From: Apus apus
Lineage: Eukaryota; Chordata; Aves; Apodiformes; Apodidae
Length of the DNA stretch: 64,000 bases
Assembly: GCF_020740795.1 (NCBI RefSeq)
Contig: NC_067286.1
Coordinates: 14,394,633-14,458,632, forward strand
Direction of reading: 5' to 3'
The notes under the pieces were generated by a model. The model saw only the letters and a program-made list of their open reading frames with translations. It searched no databases and was not told the DNA's origin. A program made the translations under genes and the position numbers. Position 1 is the stretch's first letter, and each line of letters starts with the position of its first letter. This document shows, one piece after another, positions 12,613-27,094 of this stretch.

Positions 12613-13309
12613 GTATCAGGTTTGGTAGGTGCAGAATACACTTCATCTACAAATGCACAGCAGCTGACCTAATCCTTGTGTCTCAACCAGGAGCTGAGTA
12701 CCTGGGACTGAGTTAGGGGGGAAGGAAGAGTATGGGATGGGACAAATCACAGCAAAAAATGATGGGCCATTGAGCCAGGCTAATCTGAGTGGCATGAGCC
12801 ACCTCTTGTGCCCCTGGAGGTGCTGGAGTGTGGCACCCCAAATTCTTGATCCAGAGCAGAAGCCGGAAACCTCTTGTCTGCCACTGGGAACCATCGTGTC
12901 TCTGGAAGTACAGCTTTCTCTACTCCTGTTTTCTCTTCCCCCTCAGCATCATTTTGTTCCCTGTTTCAAAATTGTGACATGGGCTCTGAAATGTCTACTG
13001 ACTCCTGTTTCAGCTGCTGAGGTGGAAAGGGTTCTCCAAGTAGCCCATAGTGCTACCCTTGCTGCTGGCCCTTAGCTTAAGCACTCATGCAAATTGTTAT
13101 GCAGGTTAAAACAGAAGTTAAATTCTAACTAGCTGTGACGGAGACACACATTGCAGACTATTGCTGAACTGGCCAGTGAAGTGATTGATGGATAACTGGC
13201 CCCTCCAAGTGCCTTTTCTCAGTCAAGTATATGCCTATCTTCATTTGTCTACATGTAGACATACATGTATATACAAGTAAATAAGTATACATGTAGCTGT
13301 GTGGCCCAA
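12613..13309. other. Unique non-coding DNA
   Basis: No gene, repeat family or RNA feature was recognised here. The overlapping short frames on both strands carry no domain signature. Confidence 0.5.

Positions 13310-13347
<38 letters not shown>
13310..13347. repeat. Compound (GT)n(TA)n microsatellite
   Basis: About seven GT units run directly into about twelve TA units. Such compound dinucleotide tracts are usually length-polymorphic. Confidence 0.95.
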
Positions 13348-13349
<2 letters not shown>

Positions 13350-13459
13350 TTATGTACATGCACATATATGAAAAAAGAAGTCTTTCCTGTCAGGTTGAGA
13401 AAGGGACACATTGCTTTAAATATGTGCCGAGAGTGCACTGGCTGTTGGGTCAAAGCTTT

Positions 13460-13580
13460 GAATCATAGAATCATAGAATCATAGGGGTTGGAAGGGACCT
13501 CGAAAGATCATCTAGTCCAACCCGCCCTGCCAGAGCAGGGTCACCTAGAGTACATCACATAGGAACGCATCCAGGTGGGA
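13460..13580 (-). mobile_element. CR1 3' tail, reverse orientation
   Basis: Three tandem atcatagaat-type units mark the CR1 3' terminus at the left end. They are followed by ggggttggaagggacct and atcatctagtccaaccc, the reverse complement of the standard CR1 3' untranslated region. The copy is truncated after about 120 bases. It closely resembles the tails at 12.4 kb and 51.1 kb and is probably the same subfamily. Confidence 0.93.
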
Positions 13581-14440
13581 CGCAGCTTTTAAAATGTGTT
13601 ATTCTCTTCAGGCAGCAGCTGAGCCCATAGTCTCTGTGCAAGGCATTTTGCTGAAGAAATTCCCTCTGCCTGTGCCCAGCAGTCCAAATTGGCCTCTTCT
13701 GGGGGACAGGGAAACTCTGGAAGACCTTTAAGGGACCCCAAAGGAGTTAAGAAAATTGTACCATGTAGTTTGTCTTGCTGTTCCTCTGTGTTTGCGTTGA
13801 CTATTATCATATAAGAACACAGAGTAAATGGTCAAAAGTGTACAAGCAGCTCCAGAGGCACAGCCCCAGTGAGGTTTTGATTTCTGACCAGTGTAGATGC
13901 TTTAAAGACTTTTGCTGCCAGGGGTGGCTAACAGTGACAGCACCCTTAGACAAATGGTTACAAAGCAGTGAGAAATATCTCTAACCGTTAACCTTGCTTT
14001 GGGTTTAGGTTGTTGCAGAAGTGCTGCCATGAGGACAGAAAGCAGGCAGCTTGGCTCTGGGAGCTGCAGTTCTGTCCCACCACACTCAGGCAGGTTCTGC
14101 ATGGGGGAGCAGTGTCAGCCTGGCCTGCACCTTCACCTTTGGGACTGGGGGTGACACGGTAGGTCTTGTTGTAGCAGAAGCCCACTGCTGTGCACGGAGG
14201 GAGCGTTACCCCCCCCCACCACCCCTGAAAGGGCTGTGCGGAGAGGGAGAGTGGGACACACAAAATCACTCCAGCCCTGGAACACCCGCGGCTCTGAGGG
14301 CAGGCTCCAGTTGCACAGCAGCCCGCCTGGCCGGCAGGGCACAGCCTGCCGGGCACCGGGAGCGGGTGTGGGATCTCCCAGAGCAGGCTGGAGGGCAGCT
14401 GTGGGTGGGGGAGCACTTCGGTGGCACCCAGGGGACTTCA
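13581..14440. other. Non-coding DNA turning GC-rich near 14.2-14.4 kb
   Basis: No gene is supported. A run of nine C residues lies near 14210, followed by about 200 bases of GC-rich DNA. This is not a clear CpG island: CpGs are few compared with the 61 kb island, and no promoter element is visible. Confidence 0.45.
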
Positions 14441-15185
14441 TGTGCTGCAGCTGTGAGACACCAACTGCTTGTGTGCACCCCACGTGCACACCACACTTGA
14501 GATACAAGACACCTCCCCCCCCAAAACCAGACAACACCCACTGGGGACAAAACCTTCTCATGCACAGCACACATGAAAAACAGAATAGGTGCATGTTGCA
14601 CACTTGGGATACAAACCTTACCGGTGACACATGGTGGAGACAGGACCTGTGTGCTACTTGTGCAATGCACAGGTGAGTCACTAGGCAGTGGGGTAGTGTT
14701 CTGTGCTCTGTGTGCCACCCACCCCACCTGTGCTCACTGCACGACACCCACAGCTGTGCACACTTGCACCACAACACACTTGTGAGTACATGTGATGCAG
14801 CACACGTGGGACACTGCATGTGCTGCACATCCAGGACATGCCATGCCCATGAATCACCATACTTATGAAGCCACACGTGTGATACACAACACAGCACACA
14901 TGCTACATGTGACACCACATGTGATGCTGCATACTCAAAATATCCCACACTTCTGATGCCACATGACACCACAAATACAAGCTGCATTCCACACGGCACA
15001 GCACACGCATAATGCTCCACAAGCTTGTGCCAACATAGACACACTACTCATGACACAAACCACCCCACATGATAGCAGTCCCCTGAACATGTGGCCACGT
15101 GTAACACAACGTGCCCATTGCACACTCACCCAGCACACAGGCCCCCCCACCCATAACACACATCTTCTGCCACAAGCCCCTGCGC
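14440..15185. repeat. Degenerate CA-rich minisatellite
   Basis: The region is built from irregular repeats of words such as acacatg, tgtgac, accacat and gatgc, with unit lengths of roughly 15-30 bases and frequent cacac/gtgtg runs. It reads as a decayed tandem array with no fixed period. Because the unit lacks stop codons in some frames, it generates long spurious open frames, including a minus-strand frame of about 300 codons rich in Cys, His, Val and Trp. Confidence 0.8.
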
Positions 15186-15310
15186 TGCTGTCATGTCCCC
15201 TTTGACTTACTGTGGAAGTACTTACTACACCTTAACACAGTAGGGCTTTTAAAAATAAGTTTACTTTACTCTTACACTATTGGACTCACATCAGATACTT
15301 CACTTCAACA

Positions 15311-15480
15311 TCATAGAATCACAGAGTGGTTAAGACTGAAAAGGACCTTAAAGATCTTCATGTTCCAACCTCCCTGCTATGAGCAGGGACATCTCACACT
15401 AGACCAGGCTGCACAAAGCCTCATCCTAGACAGGCACTCTCAGTCTGTCCCTGGAGAGCAGCCCACCCCATCAAACCCCA
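15311..15480 (-). mobile_element. Older CR1 3' fragment, reverse orientation
   Basis: It begins with tcatagaatcacagagtgg and continues with aaaaggaccttaaagatctt and the gttccaacctccctgc block, followed by sequence matching the region just upstream of the CR1 3' untranslated part in reverse. It is more diverged than the tails at 12.4 and 13.5 kb, which points to an older subfamily. Confidence 0.9.
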
Positions 15481-18400
15481 CTGTACATTCAGGGATGCTT
15501 TTACAGCTCAGATTTCTCAGCTACTTGCTTTTCTTGCACTGGTGGGATTGACAAAAAGCAAAAGCAAAGCACACCACCCCTAGGTAGTAGTGCTCAGGAG
15601 AAGGTAGCATCCACCCAGCTCCACTCAGATGTAGTCCTTTCTTCTACCCCTCACCTTTAACTACACAATCAAATAATAACCATAACACCAAGATGGTGGA
15701 AGACCAGTATTTTACCTTTCCCAAACCATTTATCCCTGTGACCCTCAGCAATGCCAGCTTGCTTCCAGGCACAGTTTGGGGCAATGTTGTAGCTCACATA
15801 CCAGTACATAAGCCACACACAGTGTGACAAACACAGTAGGATACCACAGCACTAGAAGGCTGCAGAAATTGGAGACTGACATTTCCCCCCACCTATTTAA
15901 TAACAGTGGTTAATTTCAATGGCCCCAAAGTATTTGCTTTGCTTGGAAAAAAATAACCAAAACCAACAAAAAACATAAGCTTTTCTACCTTAGCAAACAT
16001 CCCTCTGCAGTTTGTACTTCAGTTTGGCTGACTTCAGTCACAACTCTCTGGTCAAAGCTTAATTTTATTTGCCAGGTATGCATATTCTTTCCCTGTAAAG
16101 CATTTCATCTAAGCAAGCTGGTCATCAACACACACTCCCTCCCCTTTCAGGAGAGCCAGATACATGCTCCACCACCCTTAGCTAACATTACCCCCACAGA
16201 AGCAAGTCAGAGGTAGCCCCCAAGCAACTTGGTTTGTGCTTTGTGGCACAGCAAATGCTCAGACATGAGAGAGTCAGCTCCCTTCTCAGTGTAACCCAAC
16301 TCCCAGTGCCACAGCCTGAGTGCTTCAGCTGTGAGTGTGCCTTAGCAGGAATGCTGCAGGACATGGCTTCTGGCTGCTAAGCATACCTTGGATTCAGAAT
16401 CTGGTCACACAACGTCTTCCTGCTCCCTGTGGGTATGTATGTGCATGGCAGGCAGATGCTCTGTACATCCAGCTTTCTCACTTTTTAACCTCTCCAAGTG
16501 GTGTTAACAAACCAAACCTAGAGTGAAAGCTGTATTTTTATTGAGCCTAGATAGAGTAAAGCACTAAGACTGCTGTGCTGGAAGCCTGCACCTTAAAACA
16601 AAGCCATTAAGCACTACATGCTGCTGCCTGAGACCAGGACCCACTCTGTCTTTGCAATAAACCACTGCAGATAGCCAGACACCCCATGAGCTGCCTCCCA
16701 GACAGGGCTGCAGGACTCCATCCCTGAAAACTTCTGAGTTTAAGAGCAGTAGGTCTGGATGTTTCCCTCCCTTTGTGCTCAGCCAGTTTCTGCCTCCAGC
16801 ATCCCTGTTGGAGACCCACATTATCAAATAATCACAAAACCATTACATTTTGCTTATCTAGAAGGAATTTCAGTTGCAATACTACTCAAAGTTTGAAGAG
16901 ATGTTACCCATGTGCCAGCCATAGCACCTGACAGTTGATGCTTACACAACGTAAGGGAGCACTGCCATAACATACCAGTCTAGTCCATCACACCCATGCT
17001 GGTCCATAGGGCTTACGTTAAGACGAATAGATACATAAGAGTCATGTTATTAGGATCATTCATCAGGTTACTCACTCATTGTCCTATATTGGTGAATGAC
17101 CCCTTGGTTTGGAATTTTAAGAACTATTCCTGTACAACTGAGTCAGAGACAAGTGAGTGCACCTTCTCCTGTCTGGAATCCTACAGCATCTGAGAGCCAC
17201 TCTCATCTCCAACAGCCATCCATCCACCAGACATTACTCACTCACAGCTTGAGGCCACCAGCAGTACATGTCCATGAGAGCTCAGTGCAGAGGAAGGACT
17301 TCACTCACAGAGTTTAGGAAACCTGGACACATTGAGCAACTCAGAACTGCCACATAAGGAGTACATATCTTCAGTGCATGAGATGACCTCCAGCTATACC
17401 TCTCTGAGGCACCATTACCAAAATAATGAGTATTAGCAGTAAAGGTACAGAGTAGTTTCTCCTAGGCCATATTAAAGGGAAAAGACATATTGGATTATTT
17501 GTTATATATGAAAAATGGTTTTTAATTACACATCCAACTCCTGTTTTAGAATGACTTTTGATACCACTGAAAAAGGATATTGTGGTAAGGGAACCTGCAC
17601 ATCTTGCTGGTGAAGCATCACAAAAAAACAGCTTACACAAGCACTGGTGAGTTTTCCCATCCTAAGGCTCAGGCAAACCTGCTGCAAGCTTCCAGCCACG
17701 CCAGGAAGCCTCACAAGTATGGAGGGGCACACTCCACAAGCAGACAAAGGAACCTAAACCTGCTATAATCACATCAAACAGTAACTTCTGCCTTATATAA
17801 AGATATACAGGCAACACATTAGTATAACTGTTGCATCTGTCAAAGCCATGACCTCTCAGCACCTTGGTTCAACATGTCTTCTTCCAAGGCAGAAGGGTAG
17901 AGAGATTATATCATAGGCACTGAGACCAAGTTTTTTTCTTTCAAGCTCATTATATTCCTCTGTTGCATGGTGCTCATGCAAATAGCACTCTTTTCCAAAC
18001 ATTTACAGTGATAAAAATAGAATGGATTCAATCCAAAAGAGTTTGCAAACCCAGTGGTTTTCTGAAGTTCTCACCAAAAACAACTTGAAATTTTATTCAG
18101 ACTTTGCATGCTAGTGCAGATTAGGCACCGATACAGTTACAATCTAAAACAGCATAACACCATGTCATGATGCAAAGAAGTCAAAACATCTGCTGAGCTA
18201 CCACCACCATAACTTAAGTTTCCATGAAGTAAAATTGGGCTTTATTTCCCCTAACCTTGAATTTAGTGCATCTTAAAAGCAAGTTTCCATGTTATGCTAA
18301 TATATTCTGACAAGTATAAACTGCACAAAACTTCATATTTAAACACTTATGCACAAGACCAGATTCACAGAAACTGAACAAAAGGATCTTCAGAGGTCAG

Positions 18401-21400
18401 CTGGTTCTTCCCTCCATTACTCTGAAGTGCAGCAACATCGACATCAGGCCCCACAGATTTATGTGCCTCTATACCTAAGCCCTGCTCGCCAGCTATGGGA
18501 TGCACTCTGTAAAGCCCCTTGTGAAGACTGTAGATAAAGTAATGCTGGGAAATCTTGATTCTAGAGAGATCTGTTGTGTTGTCTAAACTTACTTCTTTTG
18601 TTTGGCAGTAGTATTTAATCTTTCCTTCTCCTCTGATTGAGTCTAAACAGGTAATTTCCTCTATTGCCCACCTTGGGCATCATGCATTCCAGACCCAGTT
18701 GTGGATTTAACTCCAGTAATCCAGAGAAAGCAGCAGCCTCCTCCAGCTTGGTCTAATGGCCAGAATCAAGCAACAAATCCCCCTGGAGTCAGTAATTTTT
18801 ATCCTGTGACCCAGGAAACATTATTCATGTTGTAACTTGGATGATATTTCTGGAACAAGACATAAAATATTAATTACTGGAGGACAGGCATGTGGAAAGC
18901 ATTCCAGTTCATCATCTGCTCCCACCAAGGGCAACAGGGGCTTTAGGCAAGTTTCCTGGACGCAGCAACATTAGATTGATCAAGTCCAAACTGACAATTG
19001 TCTAGAACACTAGACTTACCTGTGAGCATCCTCCAGAAGGATGGGGGCCGTTATACAATAAAGCCTTAGACACATGCAGTAGACAAACTTACTTAGGGGT
19101 ACTGAGTAGGTTAATGTCATGCTTTTTGTAGAAAGTAGGAGGTTTTCCTGCTGCTTAGCATGCTTTCGTGCTATTTTAATCAGTTGCTTATCTGCTACAA
19201 TACAATCTGGCTGTAGTGCTCTAATCTAGATCAGATCAAGTTTATCCTCATTTTTAGTGGCACACAGTCATTGTCCCCAAAGGAAAAAATGGAAAGCAAA
19301 AAGAAAATGACCCATTGGTCCCATTACCATGTAAGTCATCCTCAAACGATGAGGCTTGTACCCCAGTCACACACCACACACACAGCCTGCTGTTGGAGTT
19401 TAACATGCACCTTCATTTTCCAGAGTTTTACAGAAGTTCTATCAGTCACTTTACAGAAGTAGAATTTACTTGGCCTCAACTGTTTGAGACCACTTTTAGT
19501 CCAGCATTCTGCACAGGATGGTTACAGCTAATAAAGGTAATCTTTCTAACCTAGGAATACCTTTGGACCAGCTGCCTCCACTAAAAGAAAGGCCAGAAGA
19601 CTTATTTTCCTCCCCAGCATGTAGATACACTATCTTCTGGAGACTCTGAATATTTGAAACAAGAGACAGTAATTTGTCTTTACGGGCTGCATCAAATGGT
19701 GGATTTAAAACAGTTGGAAGTATACAGAGCAAGGGTAGGAATGAGGAAACTTGGTTTGCTTCCTTGGTAACAAAAGCTACAGCACAGCAGGAGAACAGAG
19801 CATGATAATTAGGGAATTACAGCTGTTAGTCACAGAAAATATGCTGCAGTTGCAGGTCAGGGACCTGAGGTTGTGGCACAGGAAGGAAAACTGTAATTTA
19901 GAGTCTGCAAGGAACTCGCTGCATGCATTAGACTTTTTGCTACTTATAGCATCTCTACACCTGTTTTCCAGGGCGGAAATCAAACCAACAAGAACAGAGA
20001 TCAGCAACAAGCATCACTAAAATAGAGTTTCTCTGCAAGAGTTAGAACAAAAACAACTTTGATAAGAACCATTTTTAATAAGAAGAAATATGTATTTCAT
20101 GAATTCCTGTTCATTACCCCTCCTTCTATTTCTGAGCAGGACAAGCAGAAACATGAACTTCAAGATGAGGGAGAGGAGAAAACTTGATTCAGAGTTATTC
20201 TGAGAGAAAGCAGCTCACTTAAGAAACACTAGTTGTTAGAAGGGATGTATAATACAAGACCCACTGAAATAGGACTAGTCTTGGAGACCTCTTTGTGCTA
20301 AGTCCAAGTCTTGCACTAGTTTCCTGCAAGATGCAGCTGTTTCTGAAGGGAACTGAAGGATACCCAGGGAAATACAAGCCTCAGAAGAAAATGCCTCTTT
20401 CTTTTCCTAGCCTTCGACTTACAACAAAAACAAACAAACAAGAAGTGGCCAACTCCAACCAAAGACACAAGAACAAACCCAACAGATACCTCCAATGTTT
20501 GCCAAAAAGCCATTTAAAGGAGAGAACCATTGGTCTAGTTACAACCAAGACACTCAGTAAGCACCTTCTGTGAAATGCTAGGGCACCTCCTCTCCTTCCA
20601 AAGGAAGCTGATCCCATCCGAGAAGAGCAGGGTGTGCTACAGCTACTGCACACCAGAAACCTTCACCTGACTTCAGCTGTCTCCAAAGCTGGGCAAGGGC
20701 TGTCATGACTGCACACTTTCAAAGGTTGATTCTTGTCTGGACAGAGACTTAATGGCATTTTCCTCACCAAACTCCAAGTGAAGTTGTACACAAACCAGGT
20801 CTAAAGCAACTAGAAAACTGGACTGCCATTTCAGCTGAGACAGAGTGGCTTTTCCAGACCTTGAAGGATGAAAAGTTTTAGTGAGTTAAGGAAATTCATG
20901 GAAGATAAAGATGTTCATACTGCACTGATGTGTATGACTCTTGGAAAAGTTAATCTATTAAACCTGTGTGCTTTACTATAACCTTTGATCCAGCTAAATC
21001 TTTCATAAGGAGTTCCTCATTGCCATTCCACTCAAGAGGGGAACTTTTCTTTTTTTACTTCTCCAAATAGTTTCATTTTTTAGGTAGTTGTTCTTTACTG
21101 AAATTAGTGTGTGGAAAAGCACCTTACTTACTTCTCTGTCCATAAATCAAGCTGCTTCAGAGACAGAGAGCTGACTCTTACAGGTGAGAACTGGAGCATA
21201 AGGGAACTTGAGGGAACCTAAATTTATCAAGGAACATCAGAAAGACCCACCACACCACGAGGCTGACCAAGAGCTGGCAGCCTCTTTTCCTCAGACCTCC
21301 ACCTGTACAGCCTGACCACACAGCTTGGATTCAAAAGCCAGTATCAAGAGACCCCAGGCCACGAGGCTTGAAGCTCTCCAAAGGGCATAACTTGCTCATT

Positions 21401-24400
21401 CAAATGTTAATAGGCAAGATGTCCAGCATTTGCCTGCTGTGTCAGCTAGAAGCTTTGCAGCACATCAAAGCCAAACTCATTCTTTCCATGGAAGAACAGC
21501 AACTTCCTATCACCCAGCCCAGCCTGCCAACCAGTAGCCAGGCCTCTCCAGTTCTCCTTGAAGGCTGGAAGCATGCTATTCAAATCAACTAATTCAAACT
21601 ATTTGGGGCAGGAAGGTATTTCAGTGCTCTAGACCCTCAGACTGCCTTAAGCCAGCCTCTGTTTCAAAGTGACGTTAACACAAAATCACTCACTGCTCAC
21701 AGTTGTGCAAGGTGTCACAGCAAGAGCTCAGAGGTGAGGAAACTCCCTGCGCTCTGGAGCAAAACCCATCCTTCAGTATTCTGCCTGGATGTCATGTTTT
21801 TATGACCTTGTGAGAGCTTACCCTCAACCAAAGGGGTAAAACAACTTCTGTTCTCCTTGGTGAGTTGGCCAACCTAGGCCCTGCACCTCACCCAGAGTTA
21901 GCTGTCAGCCAGGTGGTTTACTCACTCAGGGGCTGGGGAAGTCATGCCAAATTCTTGATGGAGACCTCCTTCCTGCCCAGTTTCTGGTTATTAGCAGACT
22001 GGCAAAGACAAGTTGGTTCAGCCTCTACTCAGAAGACAACCTGTATTCTCCACCTTATTGAGATACAGTACCTTAAATAGGCATTGCTGCCATTTGGGAT
22101 GGAATTTCTTTATATTAAAAACAAATAGTAGCTGGGATGCACCTCAGTCTTGTAGCCACTTGACCACAATAACGTGATACTTGGTTTTAAAACCTTCCAG
22201 AGGAAAACTGTAATTTGTATTTTAGAGTCCCATGCAGTGACTTGTCTAAGATGTACCTACACCCCCTATTCTTCTTGCTGGTGCTTGTGCAGAAATTTCT
22301 CTGGGGGAGACAAGGATTCACCAGGTCTTGGTGTAATGCAGCCAGTACATCTCAGCAAAGTTTCAAGTCTGTCCTGATAGTGCCAAGTGCTTGATGCCAT
22401 TTTTAGCAAGCAGAATAACTAAATATTTAAGGACAGATCCTTCCACAAATAGACAAGAAGAGCCAATCAGCAGCTGCTTCTCTTGGAAGATTTTGCCAGC
22501 ACAACAAATACTCCATATGGAAGCAGAAAGATGCTAGTTTGAGCAATAAAGGCATGTCAGATGACACTGCCACTAAATATACCTGGTGACTGTTAGCACA
22601 ATTGTTTTGCTTCCAGTCTGGTTCCCCCCTTTGGTGTGGGCAGCAAGGGCATCTTGAATGAAATAGCCCCAAGGTGAATCTACTTTAATTATGGGATTGG
22701 GGGTGGCGGCAAAGAGGGGAGCACAGGGAGAGAACAGGGAAGAAGGAAGGAGAACCAATATTAAGTGTGAAAACTAATACAAAAAGCTGCTGGGATATTA
22801 ATAGTGTGCTGAACTAATAAGATGCAGTCAAAGCGATGAAGTTTCTGTAACACTGCAGCAGCTGCTACCGTGATGTAAGAGACTAGAGTGGATCTGTGTA
22901 TTTACAGCAGTTATTTGAAAGCCTGGGCATGTAATTCTACTCAGAATCCCCACCAACACAAACACATTAAAAGCAGACTCAGAAAGCTCCTTTAAACCCA
23001 CTAAGCACAATAGCTAGAGTTTCCACAAGAAATAATTCATAGCATTACAGCTATTCTCATATAGATGGGCTAAGAGTCTTGCTGGACTCAACATGGAGCA
23101 GAAGTTCTTCCAGAGAGGAGACTATACTGTAGCAGCCCGAATGCCCTCCAGGCTTTCTGATGGCTTAAAAAACCCTCTGGGACAGGAACCTTTACATGAA
23201 GAAACCTGCCCTGCAGAAGTTCTGTTATACAGTGACTGTTTATAAACCTTAGAACATCAGGTTTTTGTTGTGTTTTTTGGTTTGTTTTTTGCATGCACTA
23301 CAAAGTTGGTTTGCCTATTAAGAGATGTGACAGAACATCTGTTTCCTTCAAGAGTTTGATTCTGAAGACAAGAAGTCCCTCTGACCAAGCTCTCAGCCCT
23401 GCTTCAGCTGCCTCAAGAACTGACTCAAGAAAAAGGCCAGCGATGCATGCACCATTCAGAAATACATCAATCACACGGAGAAGGAATATCAGGGCCCAGC
23501 TTCACACCTCTAAAGGGAGCAATCATTTTTCCTTTGGAAGCACCTCTTTGCAGAGGACAGCCATAGGAGATCAGGGATTGTTTTGGGAAGAGCAATGTTT
23601 TGCAGCTTAACACAGGCTGCCAAGAGCTTGCATGTCTGCTGTTCAGCTCTTGCTGTTCCCCAGACAATCATTGCAGTTATTCCTGCAGATGGTGGAGTGA
23701 TTTGGCTTCTCTGCCTGGCAAACCCATGTTAGCCCCAGCTGCAGGTTAGACCCTTGGTGCTTCAGTTTTTTCCATCTACTTCAAAGACCTGATGGATATT
23801 TGAGAGACACCAAAGTACCAGCGAGGGAAATAGTGCAAAGGTTGTTTTGGACACAATAAGTAACTCCAGGCTGACTACTCAGATCCTTTAGGGTCACCAG
23901 GACACACACTTTCTTCTGTCAGCTGATCACAAGAGGGCCCCAACTGTAGAGAACAGGCCCAGGCAGAGAGGCACACCCACAGAGCTACTGCAGAGCCCAC
24001 AGCACCCACCACATAGGGTGGCAACTCCCTACCCTAGCTGTTAGATAGCAGCAACATGCTCACTAACAGCTCTGTTGTGCCTTCTGCACTCAAAAACCAC
24101 CCGTGGGCTTTTTACACATCACCAAAACCTTGCAAAAGGCTAAAGACTATATGATTGAGATCCCTTCACAAAGCACAAGAGAAACAGTATTCAGTGAACC
24201 CTCTGGAAGGGAAGGGGGCAGGAGGGTCTGAACAGATATGGGAGGGGAGAAGTCAAATTATTTAACTGCTGTTATGACAATTATCAGATGGAAGAGACCA
24301 GTGACTTGGAGAACATTGCAGTTCATAGCAAAATTCTAGTATGCTTCTCATTAGGCACGTCCAATTACTTCCAGTATAGATTAGCCAGACAGTTGAAAGC

Positions 24401-27094
24401 AGGTTTTCAGAAAATGAGTTTAACACTATTATCATGTGGAAAAAAGAAAACCAGGAAAGAAAAATTTCCCATTAAAGTAAGAAAAGTCTAAAGCTACTTT
24501 TGAGATCTCCCTGCAAAATCTTTCAGGCTTCCCACATGCCTCATTGACAAGATCCAGGTAGCACTGGCTGTTAACTTTGTTAATTCCCAGCTCTGGGAAT
24601 AAAAAGCAAGACCTTACTAGGGTCAACTCTAGTCGAGCTGACCTTTAAGTGCACTGTCAAGCTGCTGAGCATCTGCAGATGCAGGCAGATGGCTCATAAC
24701 AACAGTATTCTACCAACTTACTCATTCTGCTAACCAAGCCACACAGGTAATATTACAAACCCTCTCACCAGTCCCATTGCATTCAGGGACCATTCATGTT
24801 GCAAACTCCAAGACAGCTTCAGCACCTTCCGTTAAGCCAGAAGGCAAGCAGAGAAAGAAGAGAGTAGTGATGCCATGCAACTCGACCATTGGTACCATGG
24901 GCTGTAGTTTTCTTTAAAAGTGTGGGCAATCCTGCCATCTCAGACAAGCTTCTTCTAGAAGAAAAATGTATGGTTTTCTATTGTACTGAGATGCAGAAAG
25001 GCAGCCTCAACCTATTTGCAATAATCAACAAAAGCAGAGAGTACATCATCCTATTTGCAATGAGAGACTTTAAAAGCAGAATACATATCAAAACCTTGTT
25101 GAAAAGGTGCTATACCCTCTTCACATATGGCAAAGCTACAAAGGCTGTTCACTTTATCTCCACTTCAAACTTGAGGACAGAAAGCTTGGAACAGCCTGGC
25201 CCTTGGAGTAACCCCAGGACAGCTCCTCCATGAGCATCCTGAGGCTGAAGAGCACTCCCACCTGAACCCCAATGTCTGCTTATCCCAGCCTTTCCTCCCC
25301 ACATCAGCCAGAAAGGGCCAACCCTCAACAAGGAGGTTCTTGGGAATGCTTAACAGGATTACATATGTGAGAGAAAAAGAACAGCAGCTCTGCATTGAAA
25401 GGAGACAGGCATACCACTGGCTTCAAGGCATAGTGCTGTCATGGGTTGTTTGTGCTCCAAATTTGATAATTAGCTGTCTGGGCACCACACAACTTAAAGA
25501 CTTCTCTAGAAGCAGACCAACTGAGGCCTATTCTTTCATTGCCAGAAAAAGAGGCAGGGATCTACATGGATGGCAAATGAGAGCCCAGGGCTCTCTATGC
25601 CTGCATCTTGACCTTACTGAGGGAGGTTAAGTCTAGAAAAAGCTTGGTTATCTGGAACTGTGCTGTGATCCTACAGTCTGCCTTTTTGCAGGTGGGTGGG
25701 GTGGAACAAGGCTGGGTGCACAGCAGTGCAGGGTGAGCCATGCACATGATTGAGATAGGAAGAGACACTAGTAACAGCTCCAGGGCTTTCTCAGACCGTC
25801 CTGCCATTCAATATAAGAATCACAGAGGAAATGCATGCACCTTACCTGACTTGGGCATTGAAAATAGTCAAGCTTCAAGATTAAATGAGCACACACTTAC
25901 TCAAGCACAAGTTGGAAATAATCTAGGGGGTTTTTATATTAGCACCCAGTTTCCTCCAGAAAATGTAAGCAAGGTCAATCAGAGACAGTCATGTTTTACA
26001 GTGACCAAGACAGTTTAAGGAGAATTTCACTGTAGTACTTACTGTGCAAGGCAGAGCTTAAACCAAGAGGCAATAAAGTCAGGTTTTTCATAGCAGAAAG
26101 CTTATTCTTAAAAGCAAGATCTTTTGCCAGATAAAATAGCCCTATGAATCCTCCGAGCCCTCTTACTACAATGTATTTGTGATAGAGTTAAAGGATAATA
26201 CCTAGAAAATCAGATATAGCATTCCATCACATCACCAGAAACATGAGTGAGTAGGATGTCAGCATTTAACTTTGTGCAAACCAGTTTTCAGTTATGTTAT
26301 TCTGACTACACAGGAGCCTGGAGAGAACATTAAGATTTCATAGACTTTTAAAGAAACTACTTTCCACATATACACACACATTCAAGGAAAAATCCACCAC
26401 AGCACACAGTGGCAGGAGCCAGCTGCTGCTGCAGCAGATCAAGGGTGTCTGACCCATCCCAAAGCAAAGTGTTTCTATCACTGCCCTTTTTAACTGCCAC
26501 AGCAAACGCCCAGGTGGAAAGCATCGTGCTCCCACCTACTCAGCAAGAGCAGTGGAAGTTAAAATCCTTTCACACAGGGGCTGCTATGATGCAGCCTCTC
26601 CACCCACGTAGTTTTGTAGCTTAACTGAAGTTTAGGCATATAGTTCTGAGCTATAAATACTTGTTTTACTAATGAAATCATTATTCCTTTGATATGTTTG
26701 TCTGCAACCACAGCATTTCAGCATGGACCAAACCTGTAAGCTTTTCCCATCCTGTGTCCATACTGCTTAATCATCAGAATTCAGTTAGAGAAGGTCTTAA
26801 AAGTAGCTAGGAAAAACAGGTAATGAATTTAAACATTACCTATGAAAAAGTTAGGATGTGGAGTCATGAACTAAAATAGGTGTTGAAAGCACAACTAAAA
26901 GGAAACAATGTTCACAAGGAAAGGGGAAGAATGACCAGGCAGGAGAAACAGTGACAAGCAGGTCACAGAAGTGATATTAGCAGAATTATTTGCGATATTA
27001 GGACTTCACCTACAAACAAGAAAGAAAGAAATTTACCCACTCCACAGACAGATCAGATAACAGAAGCAGTACCATTTACTTCAAATGATACTTC
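15481..27094. other. Long stretch without a supported gene
   Basis: No recognisable coding exon or repeat family stands out. The + strand often reads A/C-rich by eye. Several minus-strand splice-donor matches occur, for example facing 18592, 19020, 21127 and 25847, but acceptors are weak and the reading frames short, so I do not annotate exons here apart from the weak chain listed separately. A purine-rich G/A tract occupies about 22686-22755. Confidence 0.5.
22686..22755. repeat. Purine-rich G/A tract
   Basis: Nearly all positions are G or A (gggggtggcggc, then gaggggagcacagggagag and similar). It is low complexity with no other function visible. Confidence 0.7.

Noticed and set aside
14133-15044. 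Minus-strand open frame of about 303 codons
   Set aside because: It lies over the CA-rich degenerate minisatellite, its composition follows the repeat words, and overlapping frames are open on the other strand too.
18592-21171. Minus-strand donor matches facing 18592, 19020 and 21127
   Set aside because: Each can be given an open frame, but acceptors are ambiguous and joining them needed ad hoc choices of splice site, so they are not evidence of a gene.
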